The notes under the pieces: generated by a model
Told to the model about the DNA's origin: nothing
The model's input: only the letters and a program-made list of their open reading frames with translations
Database searches by the model: none
Program-made: the position numbers and the translations under genes
In this document: in pieces, positions 33,526 to 44,999 of the stretch
Numbering within the stretch: position 1 is the first letter of the stretch
Layout of the letters: the number at the start of each line of letters is the position of its first letter
Origin: Lingula anatina
Lineage: Eukaryota; Brachiopoda; Lingulata; Lingulida; Lingulidae
Direction of reading: 5' to 3'
DNA length: 64,000 bases
Assembly: GCF_001039355.2 (NCBI RefSeq)
Contig: NW_019774692.1
Coordinates: forward strand, 320,106 to 384,105

Positions 33526-34573
33526 TGAAATTTTACATATAAAAAAAAACTTAGATATTAAATTTAAAGAAGCTAAAAATTACCATGAATTATTAGTAAT
33601 TAAAAATTCTTTAATTGGTAAAAAATCAAATTTAAATAAAATTTTTTCTAATTTAAGTTCAAATGAAAAGAAAGAATATGGATCAAAACTTAAAGAGATA
33701 AAAGAATTAATTCAAATTAAATTTGACGAATTTGCTAAAAAATTAAATTTTTCAGAGAATTTAGATGTTAAAGAAATTAAACTTTTTGAAAAATTTAAAA
33801 AAATAAATGGATTATTATGTACACGTGTTTTAGATGAAAAACCAATAATTAATAATAATTTAGGAATAGCACATCCATTAAATTTAATTATTAATAAAAT
33901 ACATATATTTTTTGATAAATTTAATTCAATTTTTATTGAAAGTAATGATATTGAAGAAGTTAAGTATAATTTTGATTTTTTAAATATTAAAAAAGACCAC
34001 CCATCAAGAGCTAAAAGTGATACATTTTATTTAAATAAAAATTTACTTTTACGTACTCACTGTACAAACTTTACAGCTAGAACATTAATGAATTTTGATG
34101 AAAGTATAAATAAAACATCTTTTTTTTATACTATTGGAAATGTATATAGAAATGATGAAGATGATCAAACACATACACATCAATTTTTACAATTAGATGT
34201 TTGTTTTATAAGTAAAGAAGCATCAATTGCAACTTTAAAATGAATTTTAAAAAAGTTTACAGAATTTTTATTTGGTAAAGATAAAGAAATTAGATTTAGA
34301 ACAAATGCATTTCCATTTACTGTTCCATCATTAGAATTAGATGTTGAATGTTGATTTTGTAAAAACACAAATGAATGTTCAATTTGTAAAAATACAGGAT
34401 GAATTGAAATATTAGGTGGCGGAATAATTGCACCTGAAGTTTTAAAAAATTGTAATAAAAGTAAAAACTTAAAAGTTATTGCTTTTGGTGTTGGTATAGA
34501 AAGAATTACAATGTTAAAATATGGAATTTCAGATATTAGAGATTTTTATAAAAACAAACTAGAAAGAAAATAA
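33512..34573 (+). CDS. pheS: Phenylalanyl-tRNA synthetase alpha subunit
   Basis: 353 residues. N-terminal coiled coil (to about 90), then class II core: [34 protein letters not shown] (motif 2 region), [38 protein letters not shown], a [15 protein letters not shown] Cys pair typical of a Firmicutes subgroup, and GFGVG-like [12 protein letters not shown] (motif 3). Pairs with pheT, which begins 4 nt downstream, to form the heterotetramer. Confidence 0.96.
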
Positions 34574-34577
34574 AAAA

Positions 34578-36794
34578 ATGATTTTTAATAAAAAAACTAT
34601 AGAAAAATTTATAGATATAAAAGATATTAAATTAGAACAAATAATTGAAACTTTAACAAGTTTTGGTTTTTCTACTGAAATTTTAAAAGATTATAGAAAT
34701 TTAAACAAAGGTATAGTTGTAGCAAAAGTTTTATCTAAAGTAAAAGATTTAAATTATGAAAATATTAATGTTTGTAAAGTAACAGATGGAACAAAAGAAT
34801 ATACAATTATTTGTGGTGCAAAAAATTTTAATGTAAATGATTTAGTTGTTCTTTCAAAAGTTGGTGCAATTTTAAATAATGATTTTAAAATTGGTAAAAG
34901 AAAATTTGGAAATTATATTTCTGAAGGGATGTTATGTTCATATAAAGAGTTAGGAATACCATTAAAAGATGATGAAGATGGAATTGTTATTTTAAATAAA
35001 AATGCTAAACTAGGTGATTTAAATCCAGTAAAATATTTTGAATTTGATGATGTTTTATTAGAAACAGAACCATTACCATCATATCCAATTAGTAAAACAA
35101 TTTTTGGTTTAATTAAGTTTTTAAGTGGAAAATTTAATTTAAATATTAAAAACACAAATGAAAATAATTATATAAAAGCAAATTTTATTATTGATTTTAT
35201 AAATAAAGAAAATACAGCAATTCAAGCTTTTTATTTTAAAAACAATTTTAAAAATAAAAAAATAAACTGATTAGATAATTTTTCACAAATTATTGGTTTT
35301 CAAAATGAAAATATTATAGATAAAATGATAAATTTTATAAATATTTTTTATGATGTTAATTTAAAAAAAATATATTTAAAAAATAAACCTGAAAAAATTA
35401 GTTTAAATGATATTAAAAATTTGAAAAAAGATGAAAAATTATTAGAAAAAGATAAAAAATTTATTTTAATAGTTTTAGAAAATGTTTTTAATAAAAATAA
35501 TTATCCAACTTCAAACATTTTAAATATTGCAATTAAACATTTAATAAATATTATTTCAAATGAATATAAAGAATTAAAAATTTTTGCTGATTTAGAAAAA
35601 ATTAATTTTAAAAAACCAGAAGTTTTTGAAATTAAAATATCAGAAATTGAATCATTAATAGGTAAAAATTTTAAAATAAGTGAAATAAAAACAATATTAA
35701 CTCCATTTGAATTTATTGTTGAAAAAATAAACAAAGAAACTGTAAAAATTACTTGTCCTACTTGAAATGAATATAAAAATAAAGCATATGTTATTGAAGA
35801 AATATTTCGTTTTTATGAATGCAAAAATGTAGAAATTAAAAAAATTAATTTAATTCCTGAATTAAATTTTAAAAATAAAATTTTTAAATATAAAAATAAA
35901 ATAGAAAACTATTTATTAAACATAGGTATTAATCAAGTAAAAACATTTTCTTTAGTTGAAAAAGATGATTTTATTTTATCTTTACCATTAATTTTAGAAG
36001 AAGATAGAAAAACAAAATTATTAAGAACAAATTTAATATCAAGTCTTATTAAATTAGATTTAAATAAAAATATTTTTACAATTGATAAAGTATTTTTAAA
36101 AGAAAATAATGAAATAAAAGAAAAAATTAAAATAGCAATTTTATTAAATAAAGATTTATATTTTGATGTTATTTCAAAAAGCCAAGTTAAAAATAATAAA
36201 TTTTATTTAATACAAATATTAAAAAATATTTTTGATTTATTAAATATTTCAAAATCTAATTTATGAAAAGATTATTCAAAAGATAAAAAATTATTTTTAG
36301 ATAAAAAAGTTGAAAATACAACTTTTTCTAAAAAAGGTTATGAAAAAATTTATTGAGGTAATCAATTTTTAGGTATTATTGGTGAAACAAATATTAAAAA
36401 AGGATCATTTTTTAATCATTTATTTTATTTAGAAATAGATTTTGATTTATTAATAGAATTTATTAATAAATCAAAAGAAATTAAATTTATTAATAAAATA
36501 GATGAAAAATTAATTTATAGAGATTATTCAATTTTATTTGAAGAAAAATTTGAATCTAAAATTTCAGTAAAATTAAAAACTGATGAAATTATAGAAATTA
36601 ATCATTATAATCATTGAATGAATTTAATAAAAAGTTTAGATTCAAGAATTAAAAATGTAGATTTAATTGATATTTATAAAAATAAAACACTTACTTTTAG
36701 AATTTGAATAAAAAATGAATCTATTAAAGATGAAATTTTTGAAAATATAAATAATAAAATAAATTCTTTTAAAAATATAAAAATTAAAAAATAA
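34578..36794 (+). CDS. pheT: Phenylalanyl-tRNA synthetase beta subunit
   Basis: 738 residues, a little short for the family. It has an OB-fold tRNA-binding domain at about 45-150 (GIVVAKVLSKV, ICGAKNF, LCSYKELGI), a B3/B4 region of normal length but little sequence conservation, the B5 domain (about 350-420, VIEEIFRFYECKN), a degenerate class II-like domain, and a C-terminal FDX-ACB domain. No editing-site pattern can be recognised in B3/B4, so tyrosine editing may be lost. Many UGA Trp. Followed by a terminator-like palindrome. Confidence 0.93.
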
Positions 36795-36841
36795 TTAAAA
36801 TCATTTTATTTTTTAATTGTTATTAAAATATAATTAAAAAG

Positions 36842-36885
36842 AATATATTTTAAAAATATATTTTTTTATTTTATTTTTAAATATA
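36842..36885 (+). terminator. Possible intrinsic terminator after pheT
   Basis: A 10-bp perfect palindrome (AATATATTTT, one base, AAAATATATT, 36842-36862) is followed by a T-rich tract. The stem is entirely A/T, so the hairpin is weak; in this base composition such palindromes may arise by chance. Confidence 0.35.
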
Positions 36886-36892
36886 TTTTTTT

Positions 36893-36898
36893 TATAAT
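36893..36898 (+). promoter_or_regulatory. -10 box upstream of membrane protein gene
   Basis: TATAAT 13 nt before the ATG at 36912, in a T-rich spacer and just after the terminator-like palindrome. No clear -35. Confidence 0.35.
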
Positions 36899-36911
36899 TT
36901 TTTAAAATATT

Positions 36912-37529
36912 ATGAAATATTTTTTTAATTTTTTTAAAAAAATTAATAAATTTTTTTTAAATCATTGATTTTTAATAATTATTATTTGTATATTAATTGT
37001 AACTAGTTCATTTTTTATTAAACTTTTAATTGATATTTCAAAATCACATCATAAAAAATTAAAAAATAAAGATGAAAAAAATGTAGATCAAAATAAAATT
37101 GAAATAGATAAAGAATTAGAAAAAATACAAGCAAAAACTAAACAGGATACATATAAACTTAAATTAAAAAATAATTTTAATTCTTTTTTAACACAAGAAA
37201 ATATTCCAAATATTTTTACTTCTGAAAATTTAGAAATTTTTAAAGAATATAAGTTGGATTATAATTTTATTTTTAAAACAGAAGATATAAATAAAAAAAT
37301 ATATAAAAATAAATTTATTGATTGAAAAAACAAATATAAAAATAAGATACAAGAATTTACAGAAATATATAAAAACTTTGATATTAATTTATTTAGAAAT
37401 AATTTTAAAAAAGATTATAAATTAACAAATAATTTAGAAATAGATGTTTCAAATATGTCATTAGAAATAATTTTATCTGCAACGATTTTTGCTTTTTTAT
37501 ATGGAATACCAATTCCTATGTTTTTATAA
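36912..37529 (+). CDS. Membrane protein with N- and C-terminal TM helices, unknown function
   Basis: 205 residues. A hydrophobic helix (about 20-40, LIIIICILIVTSSFFIKLL-like composition), a charged Lys/Glu/Asn-rich middle with coiled-coil tendency (about 50-180), and a last hydrophobic helix (about 186-205) ending in IPIPMFL. No family recognised. The last codons and the 30 bases around its stop are repeated at 45192-45221, upstream of the third coiled-coil gene, so this gene marks the left border of the duplicated accessory locus. Confidence 0.65.
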
Positions 37530-37550
37530 GATTTTAGTTATATAATTTTT
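37521..37550 (+). repeat. 30-bp direct repeat, copy 1, with promoter of coiled-coil gene 1
   Basis: Identical over 30 bases to 45192-45221. It contains TATAAT at 37541-37546, a good -10, with the sequence TTTTTATAAGATTTTAG ahead of it. Copy 1 overlaps the stop codon of the preceding gene. In both copies it lies 43-44 nt before the same MKKLK start. Confidence 0.85.
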
Positions 37551-39165
37551 ATTGATGGTATATTTAGTTTCAAAAAATAAAAAAATAAATTTAATGAAAA
37601 AGTTAAAAATCATAACTCTTTTTGTATTTTTTTCATTATCTATATTTGCAAATACTAAAATATTAAAAGAAATATATTTATTAAATAATAAAAATAAAGA
37701 CAAAGCAAATTCAGTTTTTTCTAATTTTGATGCTTTAAATAATAAAGGGTTTGAAAGTATTAAAAAAGTTGTTTATAGTAGAGTTTTATCTGAATCTGAA
37801 CAAAAACAACAAATTAATAATATTTTATTAAATTTAGAAAAAGAAATTTGTAAAAAATGAAATAAAAAAAATAATGAATTAAAAATAAAACATCAAAAAG
37901 AATTAGATTTATATAAAGAAAAATTATTAATAATAGAAAAAAAATGAAATAAAAAAGAAAAAGAATTAAAGGATAAAACAGAAAATTTAGATATTTTTAA
38001 AAATCAAAAAGAATTTGAATTTTCTTTTTTTGAAATTGAAAAAAATTTTAATTTATGAAAAAAATCAAAAAAAAATTTACAAATAATATTAAATAATAAT
38101 GCTGAAATTTTAAAGTTAAAATCCGAACTTGAAACAACTCCATCATGAACAAAACTTAAAGATGATTTAAAGAACAAAATTTTTAAAACATTAAGTATGT
38201 CTGTAGATCTAAATACTGATTATGCCATTGATATAACTTTAAATATTGCATCTTTAATTCCAGGTGTTAATGTTGCAGCCGGAATATCACAAATGACTAT
38301 TTCATTTTATAAAGTGGGTAAACATAATCAAGAAGATGTTCCAGCAATACAAAAATTAATTTCTAATTTTGTAGATGATTTAAAAAAAATTTGAGAAAAA
38401 CATCAAAAAGAAGAATTAATAAAAAAATTAGAAGAAGAAAATAAAAAACTTAAAACAGATACCAAACATTTTAAACAAAATATTTTAAAAGAATTATATA
38501 AAATTTCTCAAAACATTATTTTTTTAAATAATAAAAAAATAAAAAAAAGAGTAATAAATCTAAAATTAAAAAATATGTTTTTTAATAATTCAATTATCAA
38601 AATTAAAAAAATTATAAAATTTTTAAATTTAACAAAAGATGAAATCTTTAAATTTAACAAAATATTTTTATTAACAAAAACAGTTAAATATTCTGATATT
38701 TTAGAATTTACAAAAATATTTTTAAAAGATCATAAATTAAATGTAGTAAATTATTTATTTTTAACATCAACAAATTCAAATATTGATATTGATGAAAAAG
38801 TAAAAATTTGTAATAAAGCAATTGAATTTTTAACAAAACAACTAAAATATGAAAATAATATTAGAAAAGCAGAAATTGAAAAAGAAATAAATGCTTTTAA
38901 ATTAACAAAACAAATTTTAAGATTATTAAAACAGGAAATAGAGTTAAATAAGAAATTAGAAGATTATAAAAAAGAAAAACAAAAAAAAGAGTTAGAGTTA
39001 AAAATATTAAATGAAGAAATAAATAAAAAAACAAAAGTAAAAGAAATACTTGAAAAACAAATTGATGATTTAACAAAAGAAATTGAAAAATTAAATTTAG
39101 AAAAACAAGAATTAGAAAATTCTATTCAAGAATTAAAAGATGAATTAAAAAAAGAAAAAGAAAAT

Positions 39166-40084
39166 CTTAAAATTTTAAATGATGAATTTGATACTTTAAC
39201 AGAACAAAAAGATAATTTAGATGAAGAAATTAATGAAAAAAAATTGAAAAAGAAGATTTATTAAATGAAATCTCTCAAAAACAAACTCTTGATGGTGTTT
39301 TAGCAAGAAATATAATTTCTCAACAAGATCACATTAAAGAAAATGAAAATATTATTAAAGAAAAACAAACAGAAATTTCTTGTTTAAATAACCAAAAAGA
39401 ACAAACAGAATCTGAAATTTCAAATTTAGAAACACAAAAACAAGAATTAATTACACAAAAACAAAAATTACAAACAGAAATTAACACAAAAAACACTCAA
39501 ATCTCTCAAAAACAAACAGAAATTTATACATTAAACAATCAAATTTCAGATTTAAACACTCAAATCTCATATTTAAATGTAAGAAAACAACAATTAGAAA
39601 CTCAAATTACAAATTTAGAATCTCAAATTTTAGAATTAGAATCAGAAATTAATTATTTAAAATCTCAAATTCAATTAGAAGAACAAAACCTTAAAATTGT
39701 AAATGATGAATTTAATGATTTAGTAGAACAAAAATATAATTTAGATGAAGAAATTATTGAAAAAAAACTTGAAAAAGAAACTTTATTAAATGAAATTTCA
39801 CAAAAACAAACTCTTGATGGTGAATTAGCAAGAAATATAATTTTTCAAAATAATGAAATTAAAGAAAATGAAAATGTTATTAAAGAAAAGGAATTAGAAA
39901 TTTCTAATTTAAATAATCAAAAAAAACAAAAAGAATCTGAAATTTCAAATTTAGAAACACAAAAACAAGAATTAATTTCACAAAAACAAACATTACAAAA
40001 TGAAATTAACACAAAAAATACATTAATATCTCAAAAAGAATCTGAAATTAATACATTAAACACTCAAATTTTAAATCTAAACTC
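39166..40084 (+). repeat. 525-bp tandem repeat inside coiled-coil gene 1
   Basis: The block from 39166 (LKILNDEFDTL) is repeated from 39690 (LKIVNDEFNDL). The offset is 524 bases, or 525 (175 codons) when the missing base at the frameshift is counted. Shared landmarks are NLDEEI, LLNEISQKQTLDG, LARNII, IKENEN, EISNLETQKQELI and INTKNT. Confidence 0.8.
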
Positions 40085-40160
40085 TCAAATTACAGATTTA
40101 GACAATCAAAAAAAACAAAAAGAATTAGAACTTTTAAATCTAAACTCTCAAATTACAGAT

Positions 40161-40286
40161 TTAAACTCTGAACTTTCAGACTTAAATACTCAAAAAACTA
40201 ATTTAAACTCTGAACTTTCAGACTTAAATACTCAAAAAACTAATTTAAACTCTGAACTTTCAGACTTAAACACTCAAAAGAATAAT
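40161..40286 (+). repeat. Three tandem 42-bp repeats in coiled-coil gene 1
   Basis: Units at 40161-40202, 40203-40244 and 40245-40286 encode LNSELSDLNTQKTN (14 residues, two heptads). Units 1 and 2 are identical; unit 3 differs at a few bases. The 14-residue period keeps the heptad register, so expansion lengthens the coil without disrupting it. Confidence 0.95.
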
Positions 40287-40852
40287 TTAAATTTTCAAAT
40301 TTCAAGTTTACAAAAACTAAAAACAGATTTAAATACTTTAAAAACAAACTTTTTAAATTCATTAAATGAATTTAAAGAAGAATTAAATTCTGATTTAACA
40401 ACACAAGAAAACTTAGAATCTCAAATTTTAGAATTAGAACAAAAACAAACAAAATCTAATAATGATCTTTCTTTGTTAGAAACACAAAGACAAAATTTAG
40501 AGAACTTAAAATCTCAAATTAATTTAGATGAAGTAAATATTAGAAATAAAGAAAATGAAATAAGAGATGTTGAAATTGAAATTGAAAAGATTGATTTACA
40601 AATTGAGTTAAAAACAGCAGAATTAAATAGAATTAATAATTTAATTGTAGAAAAAACAACTTTATTAAATGACTTAAACACTCAAATCTCTCAAAAAGAA
40701 ACTGAAATTACAAACTTAGAAAATGAAATTAACACAAAAAACACTCAAATCTCTCAAAAAGAAACAGAAATTAATACATTAAACACTCAAATCTCAGATT
40801 TAAATACTGAAATTAACTTAAAAACTGAAACTATTAATAATAAAGAAAAATT

Positions 40853-41710
40853 AATTACACAAAAAGAATCTGAAATTTCAAACTTACAAACAGAAATTAA
40901 CACAAAAAACACATTAATCTTACAAAAAGAAACTATAATTCAAAGATTAAACTCTGAAATCAATTCAAAAATTGAAACAATTAAACAAATTTCAGATAAC
41001 ATTAAAGAAATAGTAGAACAAAATACAAAAAAACAAACACAAATTTTAAATTTAAATAATAATATTAAAGATTTAGAACAATCTTTATCTCAAAAAAACA
41101 TAGATTTTAACAATATAAAACAAGAATTAGATCAAATGAAAGTTCAAAAACAAGAATTGTCAGTTCAATTAGAACAAAAACAAACAGAAATTAACACAAA
41201 AGAAGCATTAATTTCTGATTTAAGAACTCAAATACAAGAAAAAGAAAACAGATTAAATGAAGTTAATGGTTTATTACAAACTAAAAATGAAGAGTTACAA
41301 ACTTTAAATACACAAAAACAAACATTACAAACAAAAATTAACACAAAAAACACATTAATCTCTCAAAAAGAAACTGAAATTTCAAACTTACAAACAAAAA
41401 TTAACACAAAAAACACATTAATATCTCAAAAAGAAACTGAAATTACAAATCTAAATTCTGATATTAACTCAAAAATTGAAACAATTAAACAAATTTCAGA
41501 TGATATTAAAGAATTAGAAACACAAAATACAATAAAACAAACTGAAATTTCAAGTTTAAATGATAATATTGAAGATTTAGAACAATCTTTATCTCAAAAA
41601 AACACAGATTTTAATAATATAAAAGAAGAATTAGATGAAATGAAAGTTCAAAAACAAGAATTATCAGTTCAATTAGAACAAAAACAACAAGAAATTAATT
41701 TAAAAGAAAT
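40853..41710 (+). repeat. 504-bp tandem repeat in coiled-coil gene 1
   Basis: The block beginning at 40853 (ITQKESEISNLQTEINTKNT) recurs 504 bases (168 codons, 24 heptads) downstream at 41357, sharing INSKIETIKQISD, LEQSLSQKN, DFNNIK, and MKVQKQELSVQLEQKQ. The same segment is present in the truncated copy at 43258 onward and, more diverged, in gene 3. Confidence 0.85.
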
Positions 41711-42482
41711 AGTTATTTCTTATTTAATAAATCAAATAAGACAAAAAACAATTAGATTAAATGAAGTTAATAAAGAATTAAGAGAAAAAAATATAATGTT
41801 ACGTTATTTAATTGTTTTAAAAAACAACAAAATAAAAGAAATTTCAAACTTAAACACATTAATCTCTCAAAAAGAAACTGAAATTTCAGACCTAAATACT
41901 CAAATTTCACAAAAACAATCAGAAATTGATAGATTAAACAATAAAACAAGAAAATTACAAGATGAATTTCAAAAAGTAGAAGAATTAAATGTAATATTAA
42001 AAAGATACAAAGATGCAGTTATTGCGTCTTGAAACACACCAACACAAGAATTTTGAAAAAAAATTCCAAATTCAGGGAGTTTTAATATTCGAACTTGTGT
42101 TGTTGATGAATATGGAAATTTTTATAGTTCTAAACCAAATGGAAAAAATGAATCAGACGTTGGTGGATGACGTTATGAAAAATATCAATCATTTTCACGT
42201 TTTTTGTTTAAGTTTGTTTTAGAAACTGATTCTTCTTTTTATAAAGAAAGATATTCAATTGACAACAATGATAATTTTTTCTCATTAAGAAATCGAATAC
42301 GTCATACTGTTTCAAATTATGAGTCTAAAATTGAAGATTTTGAAAATAATTTTTGAAATGCATCAAATTTTAAGAAAGTAAAAGAATTATTTTGAGAACT
42401 TTTTTCAAGTTATGGTGTAAGAGTTAAAATACATAAAAATTTAAATAATAATTCAATTCTTTTCAGATTTTATTACAGATAA

Positions 42483-42608
42483 TTTTAATTAAATTAATTG
42501 TTTGTCATTTTTATCAATCATTATTCTGTTGTTATATGTGATGTTGAAACTTTAAATATATATGAAAATTTTTTTTAAAAAATAATGAAAAATATAAAAT
42601 GGATTTAT
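42483..42608. other. Spacer between coiled-coil gene 1 and JAMM copy A
   Basis: No gene. It holds ATATATGAAAATTTTT-type sequence that is repeated at the JAMM gene start and again in the second module (44318-44373), so spacer and gene were duplicated together. Confidence 0.6.
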
Positions 42609-43231
42609 ATGAAAATTTTTAATAAAATAAAAAACATAAATACAAACTTTTTATTTTAATTTCAACTTTAATAATTGGTTTTGGTATTTTTTTTACAATA
42701 TATGAATTTCCAAAAGAATCAAAAACATCAAATCCAATAATAATTAAACCTAGAATTTTATCAACAGAAAAATATTTAACAAAAAAAGAAAAAGAATTTA
42801 TTTTAAATGAATTTAAAAAAGTAGAACATAAAAAATATGAATATGATATGGTTTTTGTTGTTAACAAAGACTTTTCTTTAAAAAAAATATATGAAAAAAC
42901 AGACAAACACCCAACACAAGTTTTATCTAATATTTATGAAAAAATAGAAAAACTTGAAAACGAAAACAGAGAAAAAGTTTTATTAATTCATAATCATCCT
43001 CCTTCTAATTTTGATTTAGTTCCTAGCATTGCAGATATGAGAATTGCAGAAAAACATGAAAAAATATTACAAAAAAAATGACCTGATATTAATGTTTTAA
43101 GTATTGTTGTTTGTGTTGAAGAAAAAAATGAAAAGAGAAATTTTAGAAGAGTATTGTATGATGAATTATGAGAAGAATGAGTAAAAAAATCTAGAATAAA
43201 TCCAAAACATAATATTAAACAATGATTATAG
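42609..43231 (+). pseudogene. Membrane-anchored RadC/JAMM-like protein, copy A (frameshifted)
   Basis: About 207 residues if one A is restored in the A6 run at 42629-42634 (copy B has A7). Basic N-terminus, one TM helix (LFILISTLIIGFGIFF), then a domain with YEYDMVFVV, HPTQVLSNIYEKI, LLIHNHPPSNFDLVPSIAD and INVLSIVVC. The H-x-H-P...P-S-x-x-D pattern, the upstream Glu and the HP-x(2)-V segment correspond to RadC/JAB (JAMM) metalloenzymes. The positive N-terminus predicts the domain lies outside. Without the lost base the first usable ATG is 42848, inside the domain. Three UGA Trp near the end. Confidence 0.65.
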
Positions 43232-43257
43232 AAATTTATAATTTTTTAAATAAAAAA

Positions 43258-44317
43258 AATATTAATTAAAAAAAGAAACTGAAATTATAAATCCAAATTC
43301 TGATATTAATTCTAAAACTGAAACAATTAAACAAATTTTAGATAATATTAAAGAATTAGAAACAGAAAATAAAGAAAAACAAGAACAAATTTTAAGTTTA
43401 AATAATAATATTGAAGAATTAGAACAATCTTTATCTCAAAAAACATAGATTTTAACAATATAAAACAAGAATTAGATCAAATGAAAGTTCAAAAACAAGA
43501 ATTGTCAGTTCAATTAGAACAAAAACAACAAGAAATTAATTTAAAAGAAATAGTTATTTCTTATTTAATAAATCAAATAAAGGAAAAAACAAATAGATTA
43601 AATGAAGTTAATACAGAATTGAGAGAAAAAAATATGATGTTAGCTTATTTAAATTATTTGTATAATAAAAAATTAAAAGAAATTTCAGACTTAAACACTC
43701 AAATTTCTCAAAAACAAACAGAAATTGATACATTAAACACTTAAATCTCTCAAAAAGAAACTCAAATTTCAAACTTAAATTCTGAAATTGGAAAATTACA
43801 AGATGAATTTAAAAAAGTAGAAGAATTAAACGAAATATTATTAAGACACAAAAACGCAGTTATTAAATCTTGAAATATACCAACAAAAGAGTTTTGAAAA
43901 ATAATAGATGGATATTCAGATTCAGAAAGTTTTAGATATTCAAATTTTTGAATATCTCGGAGTGGATTATTTTATAACTCTCATTCTTCTGCTTTTGAAG
44001 AATCTGAACCATTTGAAAACTTTTTATATGAATATATATTAGTTGATGAAGGAAATTGAAATAAATTTTTATCATTAAAACAAGTATTAAAATATGTAAA
44101 TTCAGATTATGAAATTAAAATAAATGAATTTATAAATGATTTTAGAAATGCATCAAATTTTAAAAAAGTAAAAGAATTATTTTGAAAACTTTTTGCTGGT
44201 TATGGTGTAAGAGTTAAAAACATTGCTTGAAAAGAAAAAGGTTATTTGTTTTATGGTTTAAGAAAAAATAGATGAGATAGAAATTATTGAGAACCTAATT
44301 GTTACAGAACTTGTTAA
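43258..44317 (+). pseudogene. Coiled-coil protein gene 2, 5'-truncated remnant
   Basis: Corresponds to about the last 1,060 bases of gene 1 (from near 41422 to 42482). It has no start, signal peptide or N-domain. A one-base deletion in an A run near 43440-43445 shifts the frame relative to gene 1, and TAA at 43742-43744 replaces a Gln codon (CAA to TAA). The rest is open with UGA Trp to TAA 44315-44317 and includes the C-domain with SWNIPTKEFW, FLSLKQVLKYV, NASNFKKVKELFW and YGVRVKNIAW. The C-domain is more diverged from gene 1 than the coiled-coil part. Confidence 0.8.
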
Positions 44318-44373
44318 AATGTTAAATATATATGAAAATTTTTATAAAATAAAAAAATATAAAATGGATTTAT

Positions 44374-44999
44374 ATGAAAATTTTTAATAAAATAAAAAAA
44401 CATAAATACAAACTTTTTATTTTAATTTCAATTCTAATAATTGGTTTTGGTCTTTTTTTTCAATATATGAACCACCAAAACCACCAAAACCACCAATTAA
44501 ACCTAGAATTTTATCAACAGAAAAAATTTTAACACAAAAAGAAAAAGAATTTATATTAAATGAATTTAAAAAATTAGAACATAAAAAATATGAATATTAT
44601 ATGGTTTTTGTTGTTAATAAAGATTTTTCTTTAAAAAAAATAATTTGTAGAACAGACAAACACCCAACACGAGTATATGCCTCTAATATTAATGAAATAA
44701 TAGAAAAACTTGAAAATGAAAACAAAGAAAAAGTTTTATTAATTCACAACCACCTTGATGATGATTCTATTTTTGATTTATTCCCAAGCGAAGCAGATTT
44801 AAGAATTTCAAAAAAATATGAAAAAATATTACAAAAAAAATGACCTGATATTAATGTTTTAAGTATTGTTGCTTGTGTTGAAGAAAAAAATGAAAAGAGA
44901 AATTTTAGAAGAGTGATTTACGATGAATTATATAAAGAATGATTTGCAAAAAATGGACATAAAGAAATTCCAAACAATTATATTAAAGAATGATTATAA
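44374..44999 (+). pseudogene. Membrane-anchored RadC/JAMM-like protein, copy B (frameshifted)
   Basis: About 208 residues if a missing base after the T8 run at 44453-44460 is counted; copy A has an extra A there. The N-terminal A run is intact, so the lesion is independent of copy A. After the shift: a proline-rich spacer, YEYYMVFVV, HPTRVYASN, LLIHNHLDDDSIFDLFPSEAD and INVLSIVACVEE. It keeps H-x-H and P-S-x-x-D but has HNHL instead of HNHP. Ends KEWL then TAA. First ATG in the domain frame is 44601. Confidence 0.62.

Larger units (their letters stand above)
37594..42482 (+). pseudogene. Giant secreted coiled-coil protein (gene 1), frameshifted
   Basis: About 1,630 residues if one base is restored near 39236-39243. 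From ATG 37594 the product has a signal peptide (MKKLKIITLFVFFSLSIFA, cleavage likely before NTK), a mixed helical N-domain to about residue 330 including a hydrophobic stretch IASLIPGVNVAAGI, then nearly 1,100 residues of coiled coil with heptads of Leu/Ile, Gln, Asn, Glu and units such as LISQKETEISNL, and a C-terminal domain of about 150 residues from KSWNTP to GVRVKI. Frame 1 ends at TAA 39262-39264; the second frame (39246-42482) is open, with UGA as Trp, to TAA 42480-42482. An in-frame alternative start is ATG 37555. No enzyme motif. Possible surface fibre or adhesin; function unknown. Confidence 0.75.

Noticed and set aside
37552-37596. Longer N-terminus for coiled-coil gene 1 from TTG 37552 or ATG 37555
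   Set aside because: In gene 3 the equivalent upstream ATG runs into a stop, while the MKKLK start and signal-like helix are conserved in both.
39236-39264. Programmed ribosomal frameshift in coiled-coil gene 1
   Set aside because: No stimulatory structure or slippery heptamer with a supporting spacer is evident, and the sister genes have unrelated breaks; mutation or slippage is simpler. Not fully excluded.
37594-42482. SMC or Rad50-like ATPase because of the long coiled coil
   Set aside because: No Walker A, signature or Walker B motif; it has a signal peptide instead of an ATP-binding head.
42599-42622. Mini-ORF MDLYENF overlapping the JAMM start, also present in the second module
   Set aside because: Its presence in both modules is explained by their duplication, and eight codons give no coding evidence; not called as a gene.
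42848-43081. HNH endonuclease, from the literal residues HNH
   Set aside because: The context (P after HNH, then P-S-x-x-D and the upstream HP and Glu) fits RadC/JAMM and lacks the beta-beta-alpha zinc pattern of HNH nucleases.
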